Shown here: piece after piece, positions 23,616 to 31,855 of the stretch
Layout: every line of letters begins with the position of its first letter
Position numbering within the stretch: position 1 is the stretch's first letter
Assembly (NCBI GenBank): GCA_964550985.1
Contig: CAZKBM010000031.1
Coordinates: 1 to 31,895, forward strand
DNA length: 31,895 nt
Direction of reading: 5' to 3'
DNA from: JAAYCI01 sp964550985
GTDB lineage: Bacteria; Bacillota; Clostridia; Oscillospirales; Ruminococcaceae
Notes under the pieces: generated by a model
The model's database searches: none
Seen by the model: the letters and a program-made list of their open reading frames with translations, nothing else
What the model was told of the DNA's origin: nothing
Program-made: the position numbers and the translations under genes

Positions 23616-24774
23616 AAGTGTAGATGTGGCGGTAATTGGTGCGGGCGCTATTGGCAGTGCCGTAGCCTACTATAACGCCAAAAACGGCGCTTCGGTGGCG
23701 CTGATAGACGCCGGGGACATCGCCGAGGGCACGTCTAGCCGTTGCGACGGAAATGTGCTTGTCTCGGATAAAATGCCCGGATTTGACGCAAAGTTTACCA
23801 AAATCAGCCAGGATATGTTTGAGGACCTTGCCAAAGAACTGGACACCCCCTTTGAGTGGAGCCGCAAGGGTAGCCTGATTATTATGGAGAGCGAAGACGA
23901 GATGAAGGCGGCCCGCAAGTTCTGTGCCGATATGCAGGAGAGCGGTATGCCCATGCGCATTTTGGACCAAAAAGAGGTGCATGAGGACGAGCCCCTTTTG
24001 GCCGATGACATCCTGGGCGGCATTGAAACCGCCTGCGATGGCTCGCTAAACCCCATGCGGATGTGCTACGCTTTGGCCCTGGGGGCCGAGAAGCTGGGCG
24101 CAAGCCTTATGCAGCGCTGCCGGGTGCAGGATATCCAAAAGGACGGCGAGGAATACCGCATCAAAACTTCCACCGGCGAGGTGGCGGCCAAAAACGTGGT
24201 GAATTGCTGCGGCGTATGGGCCCCGGTGATTGGCAAGATGGTGGGGCTGGACATCCCCGTACAGGCCCGCCAGGGGCAGATACTGGTGTCGGAGCAAACC
24301 TTCCAGGTGGCAAGGCGCAAGGTGTATGAGTTTGGCTACCTCATGGCCAAATTCCAGGGCGGAGACTACAAACGCCCCGTGCCCGAAAACATTGAAAAGA
24401 ACGGCGTGGCCTTCGTGTTCGAGCCAACCCACTCGAACAACTTCCTCATCGGTTCCTCCCGCCGCTTTGTGGGCGAGGATGTCTCGGCCGAAATTGAGGT
24501 GATGCAGGCCATTGCTCAGCGGGCCATCCGCTTTTTCCCCATCATCCAGCAAATTAAGGTGGTGCGCGCCTATGCGGGCGTGCGGCCCTACACGCCCGAC
24601 CATATGCCCATTATTTCAGGTACAGATCTACCCGGTTTTTACGTGGCCGCCGGGCACGAGGGCGACGGCATTGGCCTTGCGCCCATTACGGGCAAAAGCA
24701 TTGCCGATATGATAGCGGGCAAAGAGACGGTGATGGATTTAAGACGGGTTTCGTTTGGCCGGTTTGCGCAGTAG
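23608..24774 (+). CDS. FAD-dependent amine oxidoreductase, catalytic subunit (HcnC/DAO-like)
   Basis: 388 residues of the DAO family. FAD-binding motif DVAVIGAGAIGSAVAYYNAK at the N-terminus, EGTSSRCDGN for the flavin contact, and a closing GFYVAAGHEGDGIGLAPITG. This subunit should oxidise the ring C-N bond of cis-4-hydroxy-D-proline to 1-pyrroline-4-hydroxy-2-carboxylate. The substrate is inferred from the epimerase upstream and lyase downstream; other secondary or D-amino acids are possible. GGAGGTG precedes the ATG at 23608, which overlaps the previous gene by 8 nt. Confidence 0.87.
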   Translation: MGKSVDVAVIGAGAIGSAVAYYNAKNGASVALIDAGDIAEGTSSRCDGNVLVSDKMPGFDAKFTKISQDMFEDLAKELDTPFEWSRKGSLIIMESEDEMKAARKFCADMQESGMPMRILDQKEVHEDEPLLADDILGGIETACDGSLNPMRMCYALALGAEKLGASLMQRCRVQDIQKDGEEYRIKTSTGEVAAKNVVNCCGVWAPVIGKMVGLDIPVQARQGQILVSEQTFQVARRKVYEFGYLMAKFQGGDYKRPVPENIEKNGVAFVFEPTHSNNFLIGSSRRFVGEDVSAEIEVMQAIAQRAIRFFPIIQQIKVVRAYAGVRPYTPDHMPIISGTDLPGFYVAAGHEGDGIGLAPITGKSIADMIAGKETVMDLRRVSFGRFAQ

Positions 24775-24814
24775 TGCAATACAGTAGTATTATAGCTTTG
24801 GGAGGAATGAAAAA

Positions 24815-25705
24815 ATGAGCACAGAGTTCAAAGGCGTTTACGCTGTGGCGGTAACTCCGTTTAAAGAAAATGGCGAGTTTGACTTCCCCGCGGCCAAAGC
24901 CCACGTGGATTACCTGATTGAAAACGGTGTGCATGGTATTGTGGTGATGGGCGCCACCAGCGAGTATTTGAGTGTTACGGACGCAGAACACAAGGCCTAT
25001 GTGTGTGAAATTGTGCCCCATATTGCCGGGCGCGTGCCCGCTATTGTGGGCTGCACGCGTGAGCGGCCCGACGATGTGATAGACCTTGCCCTAAACGCCA
25101 AAAAAGCCGGTGCGCAGGCCGTAATGGTGTTGCCCCCTTACTACTGTCACCCCTCGCAGCAGGAGGTAATTGACAACTACAAATACATAGCCGAAAAAAT
25201 TGATTTTCCCATCATGGCTTACAACAACCCCGGCTCCTGCGGCATTGAGCTGGACCGCGAGACCCTGATTGAGATTGGCAAAATTCCCCAGGTGAAGCTG
25301 GTGAAAGAATCCAGCGGCACCATTCAAAAATTAACCGAAGTGATGGGGGATTTGCCCAGCGATATCGCCTGCTTCTGCGGCTGCGACAGCCTGCCTTTTG
25401 AAAGCTTTGCCGTGGGCAGCCCCGGCTGGATTAGCATGATGGCCAACGTGGCCCCGAAGGACTGTGTGGCCCTGTTTAACGCGGTGTATGAGGAAAAAAA
25501 CCTGGCCAAAGGCATGGAGATTTACCGCCGTTTGCTGCCGGGCTTAAAACACCTCGAATCCTTCCCAAAACCCGTACAGTCTTTAAAATACATCATTACA
25601 AAGCGCGGCGGCGTGGGTGGCTTTGTGCGCCGCCCCCGCCAGGAACTGACCGCCGCCGAAAAAGACTATGTGGTAAAAAATATGCAGGCCGATTCGGTTT
25701 GCTAA
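24815..25705 (+). CDS. DapA/NAL-family lyase: probable 1-pyrroline-4-hydroxy-2-carboxylate deaminase
   Basis: 296 residues, a (beta/alpha)8 aldolase of the dihydrodipicolinate synthase family. The catalytic Tyr is in IMAYNNPGSCG and the Schiff-base Lys in KLVKESSGT. The substrate-carboxylate loop reads GATSEYLS, not the GTTGE of true DapA. In hydroxyproline catabolism such a protein converts pyrroline-4-hydroxy-2-carboxylate to 2-oxoglutarate semialdehyde, ammonia being released; the operon position directly after the dehydrogenase supports this. Sialic acid or other keto-acid lyase roles are less likely here. GGGAGG lies well before the ATG. No semialdehyde dehydrogenase follows in the window. 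Confidence 0.82.
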   Translation: MSTEFKGVYAVAVTPFKENGEFDFPAAKAHVDYLIENGVHGIVVMGATSEYLSVTDAEHKAYVCEIVPHIAGRVPAIVGCTRERPDDVIDLALNAKKAGAQAVMVLPPYYCHPSQQEVIDNYKYIAEKIDFPIMAYNNPGSCGIELDRETLIEIGKIPQVKLVKESSGTIQKLTEVMGDLPSDIACFCGCDSLPFESFAVGSPGWISMMANVAPKDCVALFNAVYEEKNLAKGMEIYRRLLPGLKHLESFPKPVQSLKYIITKRGGVGGFVRRPRQELTAAEKDYVVKNMQADSVC

Positions 25706-26017
25706 GCGCTTTTTTACACTTGTTTTGAATGGGTGGATGTAGCCTTTGTGGGGCGGGTTTTGGGAACCCGCCCCATAGAAGCCCTAAAGGGTGGCCAAAA
25801 CCCTGTAGAATGGAGAGGGAAAGCCCAAAAGCGGGTGTGGCTGCGGCCACGGCGCGTAGTTTGGCGGGCTTTGCAAAAACTTGGTACGCACCCGTTTGCA
25901 GGGTTTGCAAGCGGGAAAAATATGGGTGTTTTTACACGAGGAAAGCCCCATAAACCACGGGGAGGGCGCCCCGGCTGTGGCCCTCAACACGAGAGACGAG
26001 AGAGAGGTAGAGAAGGA
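25706..26017 (+). other. Intergenic region between lyase and peptide transporter with an 11-bp stem-loop
   Basis: 25749-25759 pairs perfectly with 25765-25775 (5-nt loop), 44 nt past the lyase stop; no T run follows, so termination would be partial. The rest is free of stops in the frame of the next gene for about 95 codons, but has no RBS, and the downstream start begins a signal peptide, so it is judged non-coding. No convincing promoter was found; the transporter may depend partly on readthrough. Confidence 0.45.
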
Positions 26018-27697
26018 ATGAAACGATTTAGCAAGCTTTCAGCCCTACTGCTTGGCGCGGCGCTGTTTGCCACAACGCTTGCAAGCTGCGCGCCGCCCGC
26101 TGCAAACAGCCCGGCCGCCGCAACTGGCGCTTCGGGCAGCACCGCCGCCGCCACGGGCGGCACTGCTGCCGCCGCAGGTGAAAAAGTGGTTCGCGTTGCC
26201 CTGACGGCAGAGCCCGAATCCCTTGACCCAACGTTTGTAAACTCTGCACCAGCACAAATGGTGGAGAACCACATCCAAGAGCCCCTGATGCGTAGCTTTG
26301 GCAACGAAGTGCGCCCCGGCGCCGCCGAGAGTTATGAGGTGAGCGAAGACGGCCTTGTGTACACCTTTAAAATTCGTGATGGTATTACGTGGAGCGACGG
26401 TGTGCCTGTGAAAGCAGGGGACTATGAATATGGTATGAAACGCTTTGTGGACCCCGCCAATGCCTCCCCCTTCGCCTTCATGGGTACGGTGCTGAAAAAT
26501 GGCGCCGCCGTGAATGCCGGTGAAGTGGACCCCGCCGAACTGGGCGTAAAGGCCCTGGACGATACCACGCTGGAAGTCACCCTGGAGAATCCCGCCGGGT
26601 ACTTCCCCAGTATGCTGAATATTGCCTGTTTTATGCCCGTTCGGCAAGATTTGGTGGAGCAGTACGGCACAGAGTTTGCGAACTCTGCCGCACAGAACGT
26701 ATATAGCGGCCCCTTCACCGTAAAAGAGTGGCTGAAAAACGACCGCGTGATATTGGAAAAGAACGATTCCTACTGGAACAAAGACACGGTGAAATTGAAT
26801 GGCGCCGAGTTTATTGTGGTGGCCGATGCCAACACAGCCCTTTCGATGTTTGAAGCCGGCGATATAGACCTGGCCGATTTGAACCCCACCGTGGCGCAGC
26901 AGATGACCGAAGTGGAATACTACTATAACGGCGCCGATGATTTCATGATGCTGAACCTGGATGAACAGTACCCAACCTCCAACAAAAACCTGCGCAAAGC
27001 CCTGCAATTTGGCTTTAGCCGCGATGAGTACATCACCCTGGTAACCGCCGATATTTACACCGCCAACACCCGTTTTGTACTGCCCATGGTGCAGGGTGTA
27101 GAGGGCGAGTACGGCACCGAGTTCCCGCTGGAAGCCTTCCCCTCCGCCGGAGATATCCCCAAGGCGAAAGAATACCTGGATGCCGCCATGAAAGAGATGA
27201 ACATTACAAACCCGGCAGATATCAAACTTGAAATTCTTGCCGCCGATACAGATACCGCCCGTACCGAGGCCGAAGTGCTGCAAGCGCAGTGGCAAAAGAA
27301 CCTGGGCATCACGGTGGATATTCGCCAGGTAGCTTACAAACAAAGGCTGGACATGCAGTACAAGGGTGATTTCCAGATGGTCTCCACCGGCTGGATGCCC
27401 GATTATTCGGACCCTTACGCCTACCTGGAACTCTTCCAAAGTACCGCCAACTACAACCAGGGAAAATTTATCAATGCAGAGTATGATGCCGCTTTGGCCG
27501 CCTCTGTTACAGAGCAAGACCCCCAAAAACGGATGGAGTATCTGCTCCAGGCCGAAGAAATTCTGCTGGAAGAATGTGCCATTATTCCCACCCAGCTTCG
27601 CCGGGTACCCTACGTACAAAACCCCAACCTTACCGGCGTGGTTCACCACTTTGTAGGTGTTATGCATAACTTTGTAGAGGCCGACCTTACCGCTTAA
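26018..27697 (+). CDS. Oligopeptide/dipeptide ABC transporter substrate-binding lipoprotein (SBP_bac_5)
   Basis: 559 residues. Signal peptide with lipobox TLASC (Cys 24), then an Ala/Gly/Ser/Thr linker to about residue 65. The mature protein has the family hallmarks: RVALTAEPESLDPTFVNSAP, SEDGLVYTFKIRDGITWSDG, GPFTVKEWLKNDRVILEKND and QKRMEYLLQAEEILLEECAI. It captures peptides at the cell surface for the two permeases and two ATPases that follow. The ATG at 26018 is chosen because it begins the signal peptide and follows a purine-rich AGAGAGG/GAAGGA stretch. Context points to proline- or hydroxyproline-containing peptides, but specificity cannot be read from sequence. Confidence 0.94.
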   Translation: MKRFSKLSALLLGAALFATTLASCAPPAANSPAAATGASGSTAAATGGTAAAAGEKVVRVALTAEPESLDPTFVNSAPAQMVENHIQEPLMRSFGNEVRPGAAESYEVSEDGLVYTFKIRDGITWSDGVPVKAGDYEYGMKRFVDPANASPFAFMGTVLKNGAAVNAGEVDPAELGVKALDDTTLEVTLENPAGYFPSMLNIACFMPVRQDLVEQYGTEFANSAAQNVYSGPFTVKEWLKNDRVILEKNDSYWNKDTVKLNGAEFIVVADANTALSMFEAGDIDLADLNPTVAQQMTEVEYYYNGADDFMMLNLDEQYPTSNKNLRKALQFGFSRDEYITLVTADIYTANTRFVLPMVQGVEGEYGTEFPLEAFPSAGDIPKAKEYLDAAMKEMNITNPADIKLEILAADTDTARTEAEVLQAQWQKNLGITVDIRQVAYKQRLDMQYKGDFQMVSTGWMPDYSDPYAYLELFQSTANYNQGKFINAEYDAALAASVTEQDPQKRMEYLLQAEEILLEECAIIPTQLRRVPYVQNPNLTGVVHHFVGVMHNFVEADLTA

Positions 27698-27745
27698 ACG
27701 GCCCATACCTGCCCAAAGTTTTGAACCGTGGTAAAAAGTAAAACA

Positions 27746-27782
27746 GGGGGATGTATCGGGAAATGCCTCCGATACATCCCCC
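27746..27782 (+). terminator. 14-bp perfect stem-loop between binding protein and permease
   Basis: 27746-27759 pairs perfectly with 27769-27782 around a 9-nt loop; only scattered T follow. In ABC operons such hairpins protect the binding-protein mRNA and let part of transcription continue, so more binding protein than permease is made. Confidence 0.6.
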
Positions 27783-27866
27783 CTGCCTTTCGTTATTTTA
27801 GTTCGCTACGGGGGCTTATTTTACCAAAACTAAGGCCCCATTATGGGGCGGCACAAGGGGGAAACT

Positions 27867-28790
27867 ATGGCCAAATATCTAGTCAAGCGGGTGGTGCTTT
27901 CCCTGTTCACCCTGCTTGCACTTGTTACCGTGGTTTTTGTTTTGGTGCACCTTTTGCCGGGGAACCCCTTCTCCAGCGATAAGCTGACACCGCAAATTTT
28001 AGAAAATTTGAATAAATACTACGGTTTGGATAAGCCACTATACCAGCAGTACTTTACCTACCTGGGCAACCTGCTGCAAGGGAATTTGGGCTATTCACTG
28101 AAATATGTAAACCAAAGTGTAAACGATATCATCTTTACGGCCTTTCCAAACTCGGCCGATTTGGGCATTCGCGCCCTTACCTTCGCCCTTTCGTTTGGGC
28201 TTGTGTTTGGCACCATTGCCGCGTTAAACCGTGGCAAAAAAATCGATTTTATCTGTATCGTCATCGCCATTGTGGGCACCTCTGTGCCCGATTTTATCAT
28301 GGGCGCACTGCTGCAATACTTTTTTGGGGTGCGCTGGGGGCTTTTGCCCGTGGCGCAGTACACAAGCGTGGCCCACACCATCCTACCCTCTATCGCCCTG
28401 GGTTTTTACACCCTGGCCAGCGTCTCCCGCCTCATGCGCTCCAGTATGCTGGAGGTGGTGGGGCAGGACTATATCCGTACCGCCAAGGCCAAAGGCATCT
28501 CCAAGTTCCGCGTCACCTGGAAGCATCAAATCCGCAATGCCATCAACCCCATCATCACCATGCTGGGGCCGGTGGTGGCTTCGGTGCTAACGGGCACCTT
28601 CGTTATCGAAAGTATCTTCGCCATTCCCGGCATGGGCAAATTCTATGTGGAGAGTATTCAAAACCTAGATTACACGATGATTTTGGGCATGACGGTGTTC
28701 TATGGCGCCTTCTTGGTTGTTGCAAACCTGGCGGTTGATATTTTGTACGGTGTGGTTGACCCCAGAATTCGCGTGCAAGGGAGGGCCTAA
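27867..28790 (+). CDS. Peptide ABC transporter permease, DppB/OppB type
   Basis: About 307 residues, six membrane helices. It begins MAKYLVKRVVLSLFTLLALV and has the family segment FVLVHLLPGNPF. The EAA loop that contacts the ATPases reads YIRTAKAKGISKFRVTWKHQ, followed by RNAINPIITMLGP, then FVIESIFAIPGMGKFYVESI. The ATG at 27867 begins the usual N-terminus and has a GGGG site; the upstream in-frame ATG at 27843 adds eight residues without a better RBS. Pairs with the next gene to form the membrane channel. Confidence 0.93.
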   Translation: MAKYLVKRVVLSLFTLLALVTVVFVLVHLLPGNPFSSDKLTPQILENLNKYYGLDKPLYQQYFTYLGNLLQGNLGYSLKYVNQSVNDIIFTAFPNSADLGIRALTFALSFGLVFGTIAALNRGKKIDFICIVIAIVGTSVPDFIMGALLQYFFGVRWGLLPVAQYTSVAHTILPSIALGFYTLASVSRLMRSSMLEVVGQDYIRTAKAKGISKFRVTWKHQIRNAINPIITMLGPVVASVLTGTFVIESIFAIPGMGKFYVESIQNLDYTMILGMTVFYGAFLVVANLAVDILYGVVDPRIRVQGRA

Positions 28791-28793
28791 ACG

Positions 28794-29720
28794 ATGGATT
28801 ATCAACTGACACCCGATAAATTTAAAACGGTTGGAAAAAATGTAAAACAGATGGAAAGCGTCTCCCGTCCCAGCCTTACCTATTGGCAGGACGCCTGGCG
28901 CCGCCTGCGTAAAAACCGCGTGGCCTTCATCGGCCTTATCGTCATTATTCTCTATGCCCTGCTGGCCATCTTTGCACCCATGTTTTCGCCCTATGCGTAT
29001 GATGCACAGGATGTAAGCGCCATAAACCAAGGGTTTTCGGCCCAGCACTGGTTTGGCACCGATAACCTGGGGCGCGACCTTTTCACACGCGTGTGGATGG
29101 GCGCCCGCGTTTCGTTGGCCATCGGCTTTGTGGCCACCTTCGTAAATACCACTTTGGGCTGTATATTAGGCGGTATTTCGGGTTTTTATGGCGGCAAGTT
29201 TGACCTCATCTTTATGCGCGTTGTAGAGGTATTCTACGGCATCCCCAGCCTGATTGTAACCCTGCTGGTTATGGCGGTTTTGGGCCCCGGCGTAAAATCT
29301 CTCATCATAGCCATGTGTGTGGTTGGCTGGATTAGTACCTGCCGCTTTGTACGCGGCGAGGTGCTAAAGCTGAAAGAAAATGATTATGTATCGGCAGCGC
29401 TTGTGCTGGGTGTCTCCAAAAAAAGCATCATAGCGCGCCATATCATGCCAAATATCCTGGGCCTTATCATCACAAACCTCACCATGGCCATTCCCATGGC
29501 CATCTTCTCCGAGGCCTTTTTAAGCTATATTGGCATTGGTATTGCACCGCCAAATGCAAGCTGGGGCGTGCTGGCCAAAGAGGGGGTGCGCTTTTTGCGT
29601 ACCGTTCCGCGCCTGCTGTTCGTCCCCGCCTTTTTCATCAGCACCACTATGCTGGCCTTAAACCTGTTGGGCGACGGCCTGCGCGACGCGTTTGACCCCA
29701 AGCTACGCGGCACAGAATAG
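28794..29720 (+). CDS. Peptide ABC transporter permease, DppC/OppC type
   Basis: 308 residues. A cytoplasmic N-terminus with WRRLRKNRVAFIGL-like sequence (WQDAWRRLRKNRVAFIGLIV) leads into the first helix. The periplasm-facing HWFGTDNLGRDLFTRVWMGA is the hallmark of DppC proteins. The EAA loop is DYVSAALVLGVSKKSIIARH followed by IMPNILGLI. The end GDGLRDAFDPKLRG is also typical. GGGAGG lies about nine nt before the ATG, inside the end of the previous gene. Second half of the heterodimeric permease. Confidence 0.94.
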   Translation: MDYQLTPDKFKTVGKNVKQMESVSRPSLTYWQDAWRRLRKNRVAFIGLIVIILYALLAIFAPMFSPYAYDAQDVSAINQGFSAQHWFGTDNLGRDLFTRVWMGARVSLAIGFVATFVNTTLGCILGGISGFYGGKFDLIFMRVVEVFYGIPSLIVTLLVMAVLGPGVKSLIIAMCVVGWISTCRFVRGEVLKLKENDYVSAALVLGVSKKSIIARHIMPNILGLIITNLTMAIPMAIFSEAFLSYIGIGIAPPNASWGVLAKEGVRFLRTVPRLLFVPAFFISTTMLALNLLGDGLRDAFDPKLRGTE

Positions 29721-29736
29721 AGAGGAGAGGGAGAGT

Positions 29737-30741
29737 ATGGAAAATATTCTGGAAATTGAAAATCTCGCCTTTTCCTTTAAAACCTATGGTGGCGTGGTAA
29801 AGGCGGTGCGCGGGGTTAGCTTTAACCTGAAACCCGGCGAAATTTTGGGCATTGTGGGCGAAAGCGGCTGTGGCAAAAGCGTTACGGCCCAGTGCATTAT
29901 GAAGCTGAACCCCGAACCTCCGGGCTTTTTTGAAAGTGGTTCCATCCGTTACAAAGGCCAGGATATTGTTCAGATGAAATACAGAGAGATGATGAAGATT
30001 CGTTCCAAAGAAATTGCCTTCATCTCGCAAGACCCCATGACCAGCCTGAACCCCACCATGAAGGTGGGCAAACAGATTACCGAGGTGTTTGTGGGGGTGC
30101 ACGGCATCAGCCATGCCGAGGCTAAAGCCCGCGCGCTGGAAACCATGGGCGAGGTGGGTATTTCAGACCCCGAAAAGCGCTACGACCAATACCCACACGA
30201 ACTTTCGGGCGGGATGCGCCAGCGGGTTATGATTGCCATTGCCCTGGTGGCAAGGCCCGGCATCATCATAGCCGATGAGCCCACCACCTCGCTGGATGTT
30301 ACCATTGAGGCGCAGATTATTGATTTGATTATGCATCTGCGAGACACCATTGGCTGTTCCATTATTTTAATTACCCACGACCTTGGCGTAATTGCCAAAA
30401 CCTGCGACCGCGTGCAGGTGATGTACGGCGGGGAAATTATGGAATACGCTGATGTAAACGACATTTTTTATAAACCCCGCCACCCTTATACCCAGGGGCT
30501 GCTACAGTCCATCGCGCGCATTGATATGCCCAAAAGTGAGGAGCTGAACCCCATTGAGGGTACGCCGCCCGACCTGTTTTCGCCCCCGGCGGGCTGCCCC
30601 TTTGCCCCAAGGTGTGACTACGCCATGCAGGTGTGCCAAGATTTACCCCCAGAGGATTACAAGGTGGGAGAAGGGCACTATAACCGCTGCTGGCTGGAGC
30701 ATGAGATGGCCCGCAAGGCACTGGGAGAGGAGACGCGATGA
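29737..30741 (+). CDS. Peptide ABC transporter ATP-binding protein, DppD/OppD type
   Basis: 334 residues. Walker A GESGCGKS (41-48), Q-loop AFISQDPMTSLNP, signature LSGGMRQRVMIA, Walker B IIIADEPTTSLD and the switch His in LITHDLG. The C-terminal oligo_HPY region has the usual Cys pattern GCPFAPRCDYAMQVC. It starts at 29737 after GGAGAGGG; an upstream frame extension to 29692 overlaps the permease and is rejected. It ends with an ATGA overlap into the second ATPase, consistent with a DppD-DppF heterodimer. Confidence 0.95.
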   Translation: MENILEIENLAFSFKTYGGVVKAVRGVSFNLKPGEILGIVGESGCGKSVTAQCIMKLNPEPPGFFESGSIRYKGQDIVQMKYREMMKIRSKEIAFISQDPMTSLNPTMKVGKQITEVFVGVHGISHAEAKARALETMGEVGISDPEKRYDQYPHELSGGMRQRVMIAIALVARPGIIIADEPTTSLDVTIEAQIIDLIMHLRDTIGCSIILITHDLGVIAKTCDRVQVMYGGEIMEYADVNDIFYKPRHPYTQGLLQSIARIDMPKSEELNPIEGTPPDLFSPPAGCPFAPRCDYAMQVCQDLPPEDYKVGEGHYNRCWLEHEMARKALGEETR

Positions 30742-31697
30742 GTGAGAAAAAGACATTGCTGGAGGTAAAAAACCTCTGCAAATATTTCCAAATCTCGCGC
30801 AAGGCCACCCTAAAAGCCGTAGACAATGTCTCGTTTAGCATTGCCGAGGGTGAAACCGTGGGCCTGGTGGGCGAGAGTGGATGTGGGAAATCTACCCTGG
30901 GGCGCTGTATTGTTAAACTGTACCAGCCCACCTCCGGCGAGGTATTTTACGAGGGAAAAGATGCGTTTGCCAAGGATAACGAGGCGAGCAAGGCGTTTTG
31001 CAAAAATGTACAGATGATTTTTCAAAACCCCTATTCCTCGTTAAACCCCCGTATGACGGTAAAGGATATCATTGCCGAAGGGATGAACCTGCATGTGAAA
31101 TCCACGCCCGAACAGGTGGAATCTCGCCTGATTGATATGTTGGAGATGGTGGGGCTGAATAAGGACCACCTCTCCCGTTTCCCGCACGAATTTTCGGGCG
31201 GGCAGCGCCAGCGCATTGGCATTGCAAGGGCGCTGGCCGTGGGGCCGCGCTTTGTGGTGTGCGATGAGCCCATCTCGGCGCTGGACGTATCGGTACAGGC
31301 GCAGGTGATTAACATGTTAAAGCGCCTGCAGCAGCAGCTGGGCCTTACCTACCTGTTCATTGCGCACGATTTAAGCGTGGTGAAGTATATTTCCGACAGG
31401 GTTATTGTGATGTACCTGGGCACCATTGTGGAGCAGGCCGAGGCCGAGGAACTGTACAAAAACCCACAGCACCCCTATACCCAAGCCCTGCTTTCGGCCA
31501 TACCCGAAGCCGACCCCATCAAGGCCAAAAATGATGAGCGCATTATGATTAAGGGAGAGGTGCCCAGCCCCATCAACCCCAAAGATTGCTGCCGTTTTGC
31601 CGGGCGCTGCCCCAAAGCGCAGGATATCTGCCGCCAGCAGATGCCCGCCACCAAGGAGATTGGCCCCGGCCACACGGCCGCCTGCCATTTTGTTTAA
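30738..31697 (+). CDS. Peptide ABC transporter ATP-binding protein, DppF/OppF type
   Basis: 319 residues. Walker A GESGCGKST (45-53), Q-loop MIFQNPYSSLNPRMTV, signature FSGGQRQRIGIARAL, Walker B FVVCDEPISALDVS and switch FIAHDLSVV. The C-terminal oligo_HPY part has CCRFAGRCPKAQDIC. The start overlaps the DppD-type gene by four nt. Last gene of the importer; a long inverted repeat follows at 31730-31795. Confidence 0.95.
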   Translation: MSEKKTLLEVKNLCKYFQISRKATLKAVDNVSFSIAEGETVGLVGESGCGKSTLGRCIVKLYQPTSGEVFYEGKDAFAKDNEASKAFCKNVQMIFQNPYSSLNPRMTVKDIIAEGMNLHVKSTPEQVESRLIDMLEMVGLNKDHLSRFPHEFSGGQRQRIGIARALAVGPRFVVCDEPISALDVSVQAQVINMLKRLQQQLGLTYLFIAHDLSVVKYISDRVIVMYLGTIVEQAEAEELYKNPQHPYTQALLSAIPEADPIKAKNDERIMIKGEVPSPINPKDCCRFAGRCPKAQDICRQQMPATKEIGPGHTAACHFV

Positions 31698-31729
31698 TAA
31701 CCTTGGCCGCTAAGGCGGAAAAGGAAATG

Positions 31730-31795
31730 GGGCGCAAAGGCCCCCTATGGCGTTTTGCCACATTTGTGTTATTGTTGTAAGGGGCCTTTGCGCCC
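31730..31795 (+). terminator. 15-bp perfect inverted repeat with a 36-nt loop after the peptide importer
   Basis: 31730-31744 pairs perfectly with 31781-31795. The loop contains a smaller TGGC/GCCA hairpin near 31748-31760. No T run follows, so it is not a classical terminator; it may shield the 3' end of the mRNA, act as a weak terminator, or modulate readthrough into the next gene. Confidence 0.45.
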
Positions 31796-31855
31796 AGAAT
31801 ATATCTGCTTGAACCGCAAAACGGAGAAAACAAGATTCATCAGGAGGATTGAGCC

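Noticed and set aside
25733..26017. In-frame upstream extension of the peptide-binding protein by 95 codons
   Set aside because: It would put an Arg-rich stretch before a textbook lipoprotein signal peptide, and it has no RBS.
26045..27706. Minus-strand open frame of 553 codons opposite the peptide-binding protein gene
   Set aside because: It has no RBS, signal or recognisable motif and is His/Gly/Val-rich, as expected from reading the complement of a GC-rich gene. The plus strand encodes a clear SBP_bac_5 lipoprotein.
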